A stretch of DNA of 14,141 nt from an uncultured Lachnospiraceae bacterium (GTDB lineage Bacteria > Bacillota > Clostridia > Lachnospirales > Lachnospiraceae): assembly GCA_948665105.1 (NCBI GenBank), contig CAPNGW010000028.1, positions 1-14,141 on the forward strand, given 5' to 3'. The notes under the pieces are model-generated. The model saw only the letters and a list, made by a program, of their open reading frames with translations, did not search any database and was not told the origin of the DNA. A program made the position numbers and the translations under genes. The first letter of the stretch is position 1. Each line of letters begins with the position of its first letter. Positions 6,168 to 13,146 of this stretch are shown here, one piece after another.

Positions 6168-7462
6168 AGTTCCGCCACGGTCAGCAGAAACAACGCCCCG
6201 GCAAGCTCAAAGGGAACAAAGGTCATAAGCCCCAGCTGCTCCGTCACACTTATCTTCCCTTCCTGGTACCCATGAAAAATACACCCGGTGATATATCTGC
6301 TGTCCCGCTTAAGCTTCCACTCCGCCAACTCCCTGGCCAGCTCCATGGAGCTTAAGCCCTCAAAAAGAGCGAGCTCCGCTTCCTCCTCCGGAATGACCTT
6401 GGAAAGAAGCTCCTTGGCAAACTCCAGAAGCCCCCAGAGACCTTCCTTGGACAGTTCAAAGATTTCCCCGCAAATTTCTGCCGCCCCCAGGAAATAATCC
6501 TGCCTGGTAAAGGTATCCTTTGGAATGCGGTCTTCAATGTTCCCGCACAGCCGCTTACTGTCCCCCGGCTTTACAAATTTTTTGAAGGTCCCCTCCGTCA
6601 GGTAGCACTCCGTCTGTCCCACCCGGCTCACAAACCGGCAGATTTCTTCCCTGTGCAGGTCCAAATCCTCCTGATGGAACAGGTGTCCAAAGCCGGCTAT
6701 TTTACCGTAAGCCCTCAGAGTATCATAGTAGCCCAGCCGTCGGTTAGCCTCCATCACAGAACGCTCAAAATTCATCATGGTACCTAAGGATCTGGCGGGA
6801 GCAATATATTTCACATAAGGTTTATTTGCATAATTGGGATGCTGGGGATTGTGCTGCAAATCCACCGCCACCACCTCATCCGCTCCCATTTTTAAGGCCA
6901 GATCGATGGGAAGGTTATCGTAATAACAGCCGTCCACATATCGCTTTCTTCCGATGCGGTGCATGGGAAACATGGGGAAAATGGAGGCGGAGGCCATGAT
7001 GAAATCCTTTAAAAGCCCCCTTGGTATCTCTCCTTTGGTGAGCTCCAGCCCTTTCCAGTCGGAAAAAGAAACGGTGACCAGTCCATAATCCACATTGGAG
7101 GCGCGAACCTTGGCCTCATCGATCAGACAGTCAATGAACTTATGAAAGGGAGAAATGTCCGCTCCCTTATTTTTTACGTACTTTCTCAAAAAGGGCCGGA
7201 TGGCCTCCCGCTGGTTATACATCCCTTCGATGGTAGTTGTCAGGTTCAATCCCTCCGACATAACATCCCCCATCTCAATGGTATCCCAGATTTCACATGC
7301 CTTTTCATATTCCCGGGTAACCATCAGGGCTCCGTTGAGGGCTCCGATGGAAGTACCCGTGACAATCTCGTACTCAATTCCCAACTCCAAAAGCGCCTTC
7401 CAGACGCCTGCCTCATAGGCTCCTTTTGTCCCTCCGCCCCCAAGTGCAATGGCCCTGCGCAT
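6164..7462 (-). CDS. Patatin-like phospholipase / serine acyl hydrolase (RssA-type)
   Basis: 432 residues from ATG 7462, preceded by AAAGGAGGGAG. The patatin hallmarks are all present: the Gly-rich oxyanion loop GGGGTKG (8-14), the nucleophile elbow GTSIG with S38 (36-40), and the catalytic dyad aspartate D177 in YVDGCYYDN. MRRAIALGGGGTKGAYEAGV is a typical start for the bacterial RssA-like branch. The catalytic domain spans about 1-300; the remaining 130 residues form a helical C-terminal extension with acidic stretches and no recognisable domain. No signal peptide, so it probably acts in the cytoplasm or at the inner membrane face on lipid acyl esters; the true substrate is unknown. It is divergently oriented from the DUF2284 gene and lies upstream of the small His/Arg-rich gene. 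Confidence 0.93.
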   Translation of the reverse strand: MRRAIALGGGGTKGAYEAGVWKALLELGIEYEIVTGTSIGALNGALMVTREYEKACEIWDTIEMGDVMSEGLNLTTTIEGMYNQREAIRPFLRKYVKNKGADISPFHKFIDCLIDEAKVRASNVDYGLVTVSFSDWKGLELTKGEIPRGLLKDFIMASASIFPMFPMHRIGRKRYVDGCYYDNLPIDLALKMGADEVVAVDLQHNPQHPNYANKPYVKYIAPARSLGTMMNFERSVMEANRRLGYYDTLRAYGKIAGFGHLFHQEDLDLHREEICRFVSRVGQTECYLTEGTFKKFVKPGDSKRLCGNIEDRIPKDTFTRQDYFLGAAEICGEIFELSKEGLWGLLEFAKELLSKVIPEEEAELALFEGLSSMELARELAEWKLKRDSRYITGCIFHGYQEGKISVTEQLGLMTFVPFELAGALFLLTVAEL

Positions 7463-7486
7463 GTAACTCCCTCCTTTGCGATATGA

Positions 7487-7503
7487 CTGTCATAGCTTGA
7501 CAG
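7487..7503. repeat. Small inverted repeat in the patatin/DUF2284 divergent gap
   Basis: CTGTCA (7487-7492) and TGACAG (7498-7503) are perfect inverted half-sites 5 nt apart, 25 nt upstream of the patatin ATG. It could be a repressor site or a small leader hairpin. The rest of the 7463-7611 gap is AT-rich, with no convincing promoter found for the patatin gene. Confidence 0.3.
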
Positions 7504-7571
7504 AAGCCTTTCGTATCCATATTTGTTCTTTTTAAAATATTTATATAGTAACTGTTTTTTTCTCATCCATG

Positions 7572-7580
7572 TGCTATAAT
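7572..7580 (+). promoter_or_regulatory. Extended -10 promoter for the DUF2284 gene
   Basis: TGCTATAAT carries a perfect TATAAT with the TGN extension. The region 17 nt upstream (CTGTTT) is a poor -35 box. The predicted start near 7587 leaves about 25 nt of leader containing AAAGGAG (7598-7604) before ATG 7612. Confidence 0.55.
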
Positions 7581-7611
7581 CAGGGAAATGACCCACGAAA
7601 GGAGAGCCTTT

Positions 7612-8148
7612 ATGTCTGTATCTGAATTTATCTCCACCCACCGGGAAGAGCTTGGCATCCATCAGTTTGCTTTTATGAAAGCTGCTGACCTGATTTTTTC
7701 TGACGGCGTGCGACATCTGTGCGAGATGAACTCCTGCGGCCAGTATGGCAAAACCTGGGCCTGTCCCCCCGGCGTTGGAAGCCTTGAGGAGTGTAAGGAA
7801 AAGGTTTTGAAATATGAAAACCTGTTTGTATTTACCACCATGCACCCTCTTGAGGATTCCTTTGATTTCGAAGGGATGGAAGAGGGAAAGGCTAAGCACA
7901 ACCAGGCCTGTCCAGCCATTGCTGATTTATTCCGGGAGCAATACCAGGACCTTCTCATTCTCTCTGCCGAGGGGTGCAGCCGCTGTTCTGCCTGCACTTA
8001 CCCGGACGCCCCCTGCCGTTTCCCGGATACCCTGTTTCCCTCCATTGAGAGCTACGGCGTGGAGGTGAACCGACTGGCGGCCAAGGCCGGTGTCTATTAT
8101 ATTAACGGAGCCAATACCGTAACGTATTTTGGCTGCATTCTGTATTAA
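7612..8148 (+). CDS. DUF2284 Cys-rich metal-binding-type protein
   Basis: 178 residues. An upstream in-frame ATG at 7588 exists, but AAAGGAG sits 7 nt before ATG 7612 and the predicted transcript begins at about 7587, so 7612 is chosen. Conserved cysteines are grouped as MNSCGQYGKTWACPP (C42, C51) and GCSRCSACTYPDAPC (C122, C125, C128, C135), the signature pattern of DUF2284 proteins, which are predicted to bind metal or an iron-sulfur cluster. Length is normal for the family. No signal peptide; cytoplasmic. The biochemical role of DUF2284 is not established. The ABC transporter gene starts 47 nt downstream on the same strand without an evident terminator, so co-transcription is possible. Confidence 0.9.
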   Translation: MSVSEFISTHREELGIHQFAFMKAADLIFSDGVRHLCEMNSCGQYGKTWACPPGVGSLEECKEKVLKYENLFVFTTMHPLEDSFDFEGMEEGKAKHNQACPAIADLFREQYQDLLILSAEGCSRCSACTYPDAPCRFPDTLFPSIESYGVEVNRLAAKAGVYYINGANTVTYFGCILY

Positions 8149-8195
8149 GATTAAGGATTTGTAAGTAAAATAACCGGAAAGCAGAAGGGAAGCTT

Positions 8196-9049
8196 ATGAA
8201 CGCAATTGAAACAAAGGAGCTTACTAAATATTACGGCAAATCCAGAGGCATTCTGGATTTAAACCTTAAGGTTGCCCAGGGAGATTTTTATGGTTTTATC
8301 GGCCCCAACGGCGCCGGGAAAAGTACCACCATCCGAACTCTCTTAGGGCTGATTCACAAAAGCAGCGGCCATGCGCAGATTCTGGGCATGGACATGGAAA
8401 AGGACAAGAATAAAATTCTTTCGGAGGTTGGCTATCTTCCCTCTGAGGCTATTTTCTACTCCGGAATGCGCGTGCGGGAGGTGCTTCGCCTGTCCGCCGA
8501 TTTGCGCCGAAAGGACTGTCGCGCCCAAGCCCGGGAGCTGTGTGATAGGTTACAGCTTGACCCCGCAAGGAAGGTTGATGAGCTTTCCTTCGGAAACCGA
8601 AAGAAGGTGTCCATCGTCTGCGCACTCCAGCATACGCCCGAGCTCTGCATCCTCTGATTCAGCGGGAATTTTTTACCATTCTCAAGGAGCGAAACGCAAA
8701 AGGGACTACCGTATTCTTCTCCTCCCATGTGCTGTCGGAAATTCAGCGGAATTGCCGGCGGGCCGCCATTATCCGGGAGGGGCGCATCATCGCTTCCGGC
8801 AGTGTGGAGGAGCTGTCCCGGACCAACGCCAAGCGCGTGCATGTCCACGGGAAATTTGACACCTCTGCTCTTACAGGCGTTAAGGATTTATCTGTAACCG
8901 GAGATAGCCTGAATTTTCTCTACAGCGGCGATATTAACGTACTCCTTAAGGAGCTGTCAACCCGGCCCATTCTGGACCTGTCCATCTCAGAGCCGGATTT
9001 GGAAGAAATCTTTATGCACTACTATCTTGAAGGAGGTAAGGCAAAATGA
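8196..9049 (+). pseudogene. ABC transporter ATP-binding protein, disrupted by an internal deletion and frameshift
   Basis: The first part (ATG 8196, stop 8655-8657) encodes 153 residues with Walker A GPNGAGKST (36-44) and signature-like LSFGNRKKVSI (130-140), ending at PELCIL just where Walker B should continue. From 8654 a different frame encodes 131 residues beginning LIQREFF, containing the H-loop SSHVLSEIQ and the usual C-terminal region, ending at 9049. The expected DEPTSGLDP segment (Walker B Asp/Glu and D-loop) is absent. Restoring about 28 nt would rejoin both frames, so a 28-nt deletion between short CCT repeats is the simplest explanation. Neither fragment can hydrolyse ATP as encoded. 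The intact gene would have coded for about 293 residues, normal for an ABC-2 ATPase. The stop overlaps the permease start (ATGA). A sequencing or assembly error is possible but less likely for 28 nt. Confidence 0.85.
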
Positions 9050-9831
9050 CATTACTGCGTCATGAATTAAAGCAGGGAAGAAATTCTCTGATTATCTGGA
9101 CGGCAGCCATCGGGTTTCTCCTTGCTGTCTGCATCTTTCTGTTCCCGGAGATGAAGGGAGAAATGAACCAGGTCAGCGATATGTTTTCCTCCATGGGTGG
9201 CTTCACGGAAGCCTTCGGCATGGATCAGGTTGATTTCGGGACACTTCCGGGATTCTATGCAGTGGAATGTGGCAATATCCTGGGCCTGGGCGGTGCATTC
9301 TTCGCGGCCCTGTGCGGCATATCCGCACTGGCCAAGGAGGAAAAGGAGCACACCGCAGAATTTTTGCTGACCCACCCCGTTGGCCGCATGCGGATTCTGA
9401 CAGAGAAGCTTCTGGCCGTGCTGGCAGAGCTTATACTGTTAAACGGTTTCATATTGCTTCTGGCTGTCGCCTCCATCGGAGCTATCAGGGAACCCTTCCC
9501 CTGGAAGGAGATTCTGCTTCTGCATCTGGCTTATTTCCTTCTCCAGCTTGAGATTGCCGGCATCTGCTTTGGAATCTCGGCATTTATCCGCCGGGGCAGC
9601 CTGGGCACGGGGCTGGGAATCGCAGGATTATTTTACTTTCTCAACATCATCGCCAATATCTCAGAGCAGGCGGAATTTTTAAAATACATTACACCCTTCG
9701 GATACGCAGACGGTTCGGATATTGTGGCCAATGTGAGCCTGGATGCAAAGCTTGTCCTCATTGGGATGGTGTTTGGCGCTCTGGGAATTACTGCAGCTTA
9801 CTGGAAGTACAACCGGAAGGATATTGCATAA
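9046..9831 (+). CDS. ABC-2 type transporter permease
   Basis: 261 residues from ATG 9046, overlapping the ATPase stop by 4 nt (ATGA), with GGAGG just upstream inside the ATPase gene. Six likely membrane segments: about 14-34, 74-95, 121-147, 154-180, 185-205 and 235-252. The cytoplasmic stretch EEKEHTAEFLLTHPVGR (98-114) is the typical coupling motif of ABC-2 permeases that work with separate ATPases of the drug, bacteriocin or lantibiotic exporter type. The substrate cannot be told. The frame is intact although its partner ATPase gene is broken, so the transporter is probably inactive unless another ATPase serves it. It converges on the diguanylate cyclase gene with only 20 nt between; T6 at 9835-9840 follows the stop without a clear stem. 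Confidence 0.88.
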   Translation: MTLLRHELKQGRNSLIIWTAAIGFLLAVCIFLFPEMKGEMNQVSDMFSSMGGFTEAFGMDQVDFGTLPGFYAVECGNILGLGGAFFAALCGISALAKEEKEHTAEFLLTHPVGRMRILTEKLLAVLAELILLNGFILLLAVASIGAIREPFPWKEILLLHLAYFLLQLEIAGICFGISAFIRRGSLGTGLGIAGLFYFLNIIANISEQAEFLKYITPFGYADGSDIVANVSLDAKLVLIGMVFGALGITAAYWKYNRKDIA

Positions 9832-9851
9832 GGATTTTTTAAGCTCCAGCC

Positions 9852-11216
9852 TTAAATGGTATACCGGTTCTTCCCGGCCAGCTTGGACTGATACATCAGC
9901 TCGTCGGCCCGTTTCGCCAGGGAGTCATAGTCCATACCGTCCCTGGGGGCCAGGGCTATGCCGATACTGCAGGAAACGGGAAGTCCGTGGAGAAGCTCAT
10001 CGCTAATCCCTTCCACTCCTTCTAAAATCCGCTGTGCAATTCCCTCTACCTCCTGTGTAGAATGAATTCGCCTGAGGAACACCACAAACTCATCTCCACC
10101 TATCCGGCCCGCCAAATCCATATCCCGAATATTTTCTTTGATGGCCTGAGCAATCCGACGCAGCAATTCATCTCCTGTGAAATGCCTCATTGTGTCATTG
10201 ACGGACTTGAAATTGTCCAGGTCAATGAACATGAAAGCAAACTGCCCCTTCCCATAGGAGAGACTGTCCGTAATCCTGTCCACGGTGCCCTGATAGTTGA
10301 AAAGCCCGGTCAGTGAGTCTATCTGCGCCCGGTTCAGAGCCTCCTTTAGAGTCCTTCTATGCTCCTGTTCCTCCCGGTAAATATCGGTAATATCCGTTTG
10401 GGAAAGCAAAATCATCTGGCTTTCCCGGTCGTAAAACCGATAGTCCAGCTGTTTTCTGGTATAGCCACGCACCGGGTCCTTGACACCGTAGGAGAACGAA
10501 TGGACCTCCCTGCAGCTTAGCACCTCCAGAATCCGGGAAAGCTGCATCTCACCAATAACCATTTCCTGATCCTCGGGATACACGTAATTCCAGGCGTATG
10601 CTGCAATCTCAGAAGAATAATCCGAGCTTTCCATGGGTGGAAGAGGGGTCCCAAAGCCACTGCCACTGAACATGGTATACTTGTTGTTTTTGGCATCCAA
10701 GTAGATAAAATAATCGCACCTGCTATACACATACTGGTTAATAATACTTTTAAAGAGATGTTCCTCCCCGGAGCGTCGTATCAGAACATAAGCGCTGAGG
10801 TTTTCTTCCCCTTCCTCGCTTAAGACAGCCTGGAGATTCATCCATGTTGTTTCACCTTTCCCCTTGGCCCCATAAAAGGCCACATCCATCTCAAAAAGCC
10901 TCTCCCCACTTTTCCAGTGGGCAAGAAGCTGTTGGGATGAAAAATTTTTGCAGGCCACAGGCCTGTCCCCGTCCACTATAAAAGCGGAATACCAAGTGAA
11001 ATATTCTTTCCAGGAAAATTCCTTCCCCACATTTTCCGGTCTGTCCTTGCTATATAGGATACAGGCCACATCCCGGTTTAACTCCAGCCTGACAATAGCC
11101 AGGTACAAATGCTTGAAAGCGCTGCTCAGCTCTGCCTGGATATCATAGCTTGAAAATCCCAAAGGCACCGGCGTATGCGGAAGATTTTTTACGTCGGTCT
11201 CACATTTATCTTTCAT
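9852..11216 (-). CDS. Diguanylate cyclase with PAS-like N-terminal region (GGDEF)
   Basis: 454 residues from ATG 11216, with AAGGG upstream as a modest ribosome binding site. The C-terminal domain (about 293-454) contains DSLTGLFN (300-307), the metal-binding FIDLDNFKSVND (330-341), and an intact GGDEF at 373-377, so synthesis of c-di-GMP from two GTP is expected. RDMD at 364-367, five residues before GGDEF, is the RxxD inhibitory site for product feedback. The usual GH before the conserved GD reads RH here (MRHFTGDE, 343-350). Residues about 30-150 and 155-285 look like two PAS-like sensor domains, with a linker helix (282-298) ahead of the GGDEF domain. No membrane segment, so a cytoplasmic sensor. 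It lies 16 nt after glgB, probably in the same transcript. Confidence 0.93.
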   Translation of the reverse strand: MKDKCETDVKNLPHTPVPLGFSSYDIQAELSSAFKHLYLAIVRLELNRDVACILYSKDRPENVGKEFSWKEYFTWYSAFIVDGDRPVACKNFSSQQLLAHWKSGERLFEMDVAFYGAKGKGETTWMNLQAVLSEEGEENLSAYVLIRRSGEEHLFKSIINQYVYSRCDYFIYLDAKNNKYTMFSGSGFGTPLPPMESSDYSSEIAAYAWNYVYPEDQEMVIGEMQLSRILEVLSCREVHSFSYGVKDPVRGYTRKQLDYRFYDRESQMILLSQTDITDIYREEQEHRRTLKEALNRAQIDSLTGLFNYQGTVDRITDSLSYGKGQFAFMFIDLDNFKSVNDTMRHFTGDELLRRIAQAIKENIRDMDLAGRIGGDEFVVFLRRIHSTQEVEGIAQRILEGVEGISDELLHGLPVSCSIGIALAPRDGMDYDSLAKRADELMYQSKLAGKNRYTI

Positions 11217-11232
11217 AATGGTTCACCCTTAC

Positions 11233-13125
11233 TTAAAAGCTGAAAACTGCAATTCCGTAAGGCGGAAGCTCATAGCCGATGGAATAGGGTCGTCCATCCC
11301 ACTCTCGCTTCTCAGCCTTGTAAACCAAAGGCCGCTCCTTGCCACTGCCGCCAAACCGCTCATCGTCGCTGTTAAAAATCAGCTTATACTGGCGTTTATA
11401 CGGCACACCCACCCGGTAATCCTCCCGGGCCATGGGCGTGAAATTCAGCACAAACAGCAGGTTCTTCCGGCCGGTGCGGCTCTTTCTTATGAAGCTGTAA
11501 ATACTCTTCTGTGCATCGTTGGCATTAATCCACTCGAAGCCGTCAAAGCTGTTGTCGTCCTGGTACATGGCCGGATACCGGTGGTAGATGGACAAAAGCT
11601 CCTTCATCACCTCATGAATCTGAACATGTTCCTTCTCCCCAAGCAGGTACCAATCCAGCTCCCGCTCCTCGCTCCACTCCCGAAGCTGGGCAAAATCCTG
11701 GCCCATGAACAACAGCTTCTTCCCGGGATGTCCCATCATAAAAGCATATCCCACCTTCAGATTGTCGAACTTGTCTTGCCCCAGTCCCGGCATCTTGTTG
11801 AGCATGGAGCATTTCAGATGCACCACCTCATCGTGGGACAGCACCAGAATATAGTTCTCACTACCGTTGTAGCTCATGGCAAAGGTCAGCTTGTGATGGT
11901 TGTCCTTGCGGAAATAGGGGTCCAGCTTCATATAATCCAAAAAGTCATGCATCCATCCCATATTCCATTTAAAGTTGAAGTTCAATCCCCCGTGCTCCGC
12001 GTCCCCGGTGACCATGGGCCAGGCAGTGGATTCCTCTGCAATCATGGCCACTCCCGGATTTCTGCCCCGCACCAGAGTATTCAAGTGGCGGAAAAATTCG
12101 ATGGCATCCAGATTCTTGTTCTCCCCGTACTCGTTGGCCACCCACTGTCCGTCCTGCTTGCCGTAATCCAGATAGAGCATGGAGGCCACCGCGTCCACCC
12201 GGAGTCCGTCAATGTGGTAATGCTCCACCCACAGCAAGGCACTTCCGATAAGGAAATTCTTTACTTCCGTCCGCCCGTAGTCAAAGATTTTCGTGCCCCA
12301 GTCCGGATGCTCGCCCTTTCTGGTATCCGCATACTCATACAGGGGCTCTCCGTCAAAGTCCGCCAGTCCGTGTGCATCCTTGGGAAAATGCGCCGGTACC
12401 CAGTCCAGAATAATTCCGATATTGTTCTTATGAAGGTAATTCACAAAATACATGAAGTCCTCCGGGGTTCCATACCGGGAGGTGGGGGCATAGTAGCCCG
12501 TCACCTGGTAACCCCAAGAGCCGTCAAAGGGATACTCTGCTATTCCCATCAGCTCCACATGGGTATATCCCATCTCTTTCACATAGTCAGTAAGGCTGTG
12601 GGCCAGCTCCCGGTAAGTATAAAACCCCTCATCCTCCCTTCCCGGATGACGCTTCCAGGAACCAGGATGCACCTCATAAATGGCCATGGGCTCTTCCTGG
12701 ATGTCCTTCATTCCCTGGCGCTTTTTCATCCAGCGGCTGTCACTCCAGGTAAAGCTGTCAATATCCGCCACACGGGAAGCCGTGCCCGGACGCAGCTCAC
12801 TGCTTAAGGCATAGGGGTCGGCTTTGTATAATTTCCTTCCGTCCGCGGTTTCGATATAAAATTTGTACAGGTCTCCCACCTGTGCTCCCTTTACAAACAG
12901 TTCATAAATTCCCATAGGTTCCAGGCGCTTCATCTCATGGGCGTCTTCCTGCCAGTCATTGAAGCTCCCTATGACGCTGACCCGCTCTGCATGAGGCGCC
13001 CACACCGCGAAGCGGACTCCCTTTGCCCGTCCCCGTGACTCCAGATGCGCCCCCAGCTTCCGGTAAATGTCGTAATGTGTCCCCTGCCCAAACAGATACA
13101 TATCCAGCTCTGTAATTTTTCCCAT
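11233..13125 (-). CDS. glgB: 1,4-alpha-glucan branching enzyme
   Basis: 630 residues from ATG 13125, preceded by AGGAGAATTTCT. It transfers short alpha-1,4-glucan segments to form the alpha-1,6 branches of glycogen. An N-terminal CBM48-like domain (about 30-125; VWAPHAERVSVIGSFNDW at 41-58) precedes the GH13 barrel. Catalytic residues are in place: nucleophile D311 in GLRVDAVASM, acid/base E364 in IAEEST, and D432 in LSHDEVVH. The motif after the last Asp reads HLKCSM instead of HGKGS common in enterobacterial GlgB, which I recall as usual for clostridial enzymes. The C-terminal amylase-type beta domain is complete. Length matches the family. No other glycogen gene is in view; it sits between an AAA-type protein gene (21 nt upstream) and a diguanylate cyclase gene (16 nt downstream). 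Confidence 0.97.
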   Translation of the reverse strand: MGKITELDMYLFGQGTHYDIYRKLGAHLESRGRAKGVRFAVWAPHAERVSVIGSFNDWQEDAHEMKRLEPMGIYELFVKGAQVGDLYKFYIETADGRKLYKADPYALSSELRPGTASRVADIDSFTWSDSRWMKKRQGMKDIQEEPMAIYEVHPGSWKRHPGREDEGFYTYRELAHSLTDYVKEMGYTHVELMGIAEYPFDGSWGYQVTGYYAPTSRYGTPEDFMYFVNYLHKNNIGIILDWVPAHFPKDAHGLADFDGEPLYEYADTRKGEHPDWGTKIFDYGRTEVKNFLIGSALLWVEHYHIDGLRVDAVASMLYLDYGKQDGQWVANEYGENKNLDAIEFFRHLNTLVRGRNPGVAMIAEESTAWPMVTGDAEHGGLNFNFKWNMGWMHDFLDYMKLDPYFRKDNHHKLTFAMSYNGSENYILVLSHDEVVHLKCSMLNKMPGLGQDKFDNLKVGYAFMMGHPGKKLLFMGQDFAQLREWSEERELDWYLLGEKEHVQIHEVMKELLSIYHRYPAMYQDDNSFDGFEWINANDAQKSIYSFIRKSRTGRKNLLFVLNFTPMAREDYRVGVPYKRQYKLIFNSDDERFGGSGKERPLVYKAEKREWDGRPYSIGYELPPYGIAVFSF

Positions 13126-13146
13126 AGAAATTCTCCTTATATTTTC

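Noticed and set aside
7324..7899. A 191-codon minus-strand open frame spanning the patatin start and the DUF2284 gene
   Set aside because: It crosses the divergent promoter region and is antisense to the DUF2284 Cys motifs, with no ribosome binding site or recognisable domain.
8655..8657. UGA readthrough or selenocysteine as a way to rescue the ABC ATPase
   Set aside because: Reading through keeps the wrong frame, and the Walker B/D-loop residues are absent from the DNA, so recoding alone cannot restore the protein.
8371..8859. A 162-codon plus-strand open frame through the ABC ATPase deletion
   Set aside because: It is in the third frame and its translation bears no ATPase motif; it is open by chance around the frameshift.
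9832..9851. Intrinsic terminator between the permease and the cyclase gene
   Set aside because: There is a T6 run but no stable stem before it on either strand.
11218..12807. A 529-codon open frame on the plus strand opposite glgB
   Set aside because: It lies entirely antisense to an unmistakable branching enzyme with all catalytic motifs; its translation is low-complexity His/Leu/Val with no domain. Codon bias of the real gene leaves this frame free of stops.
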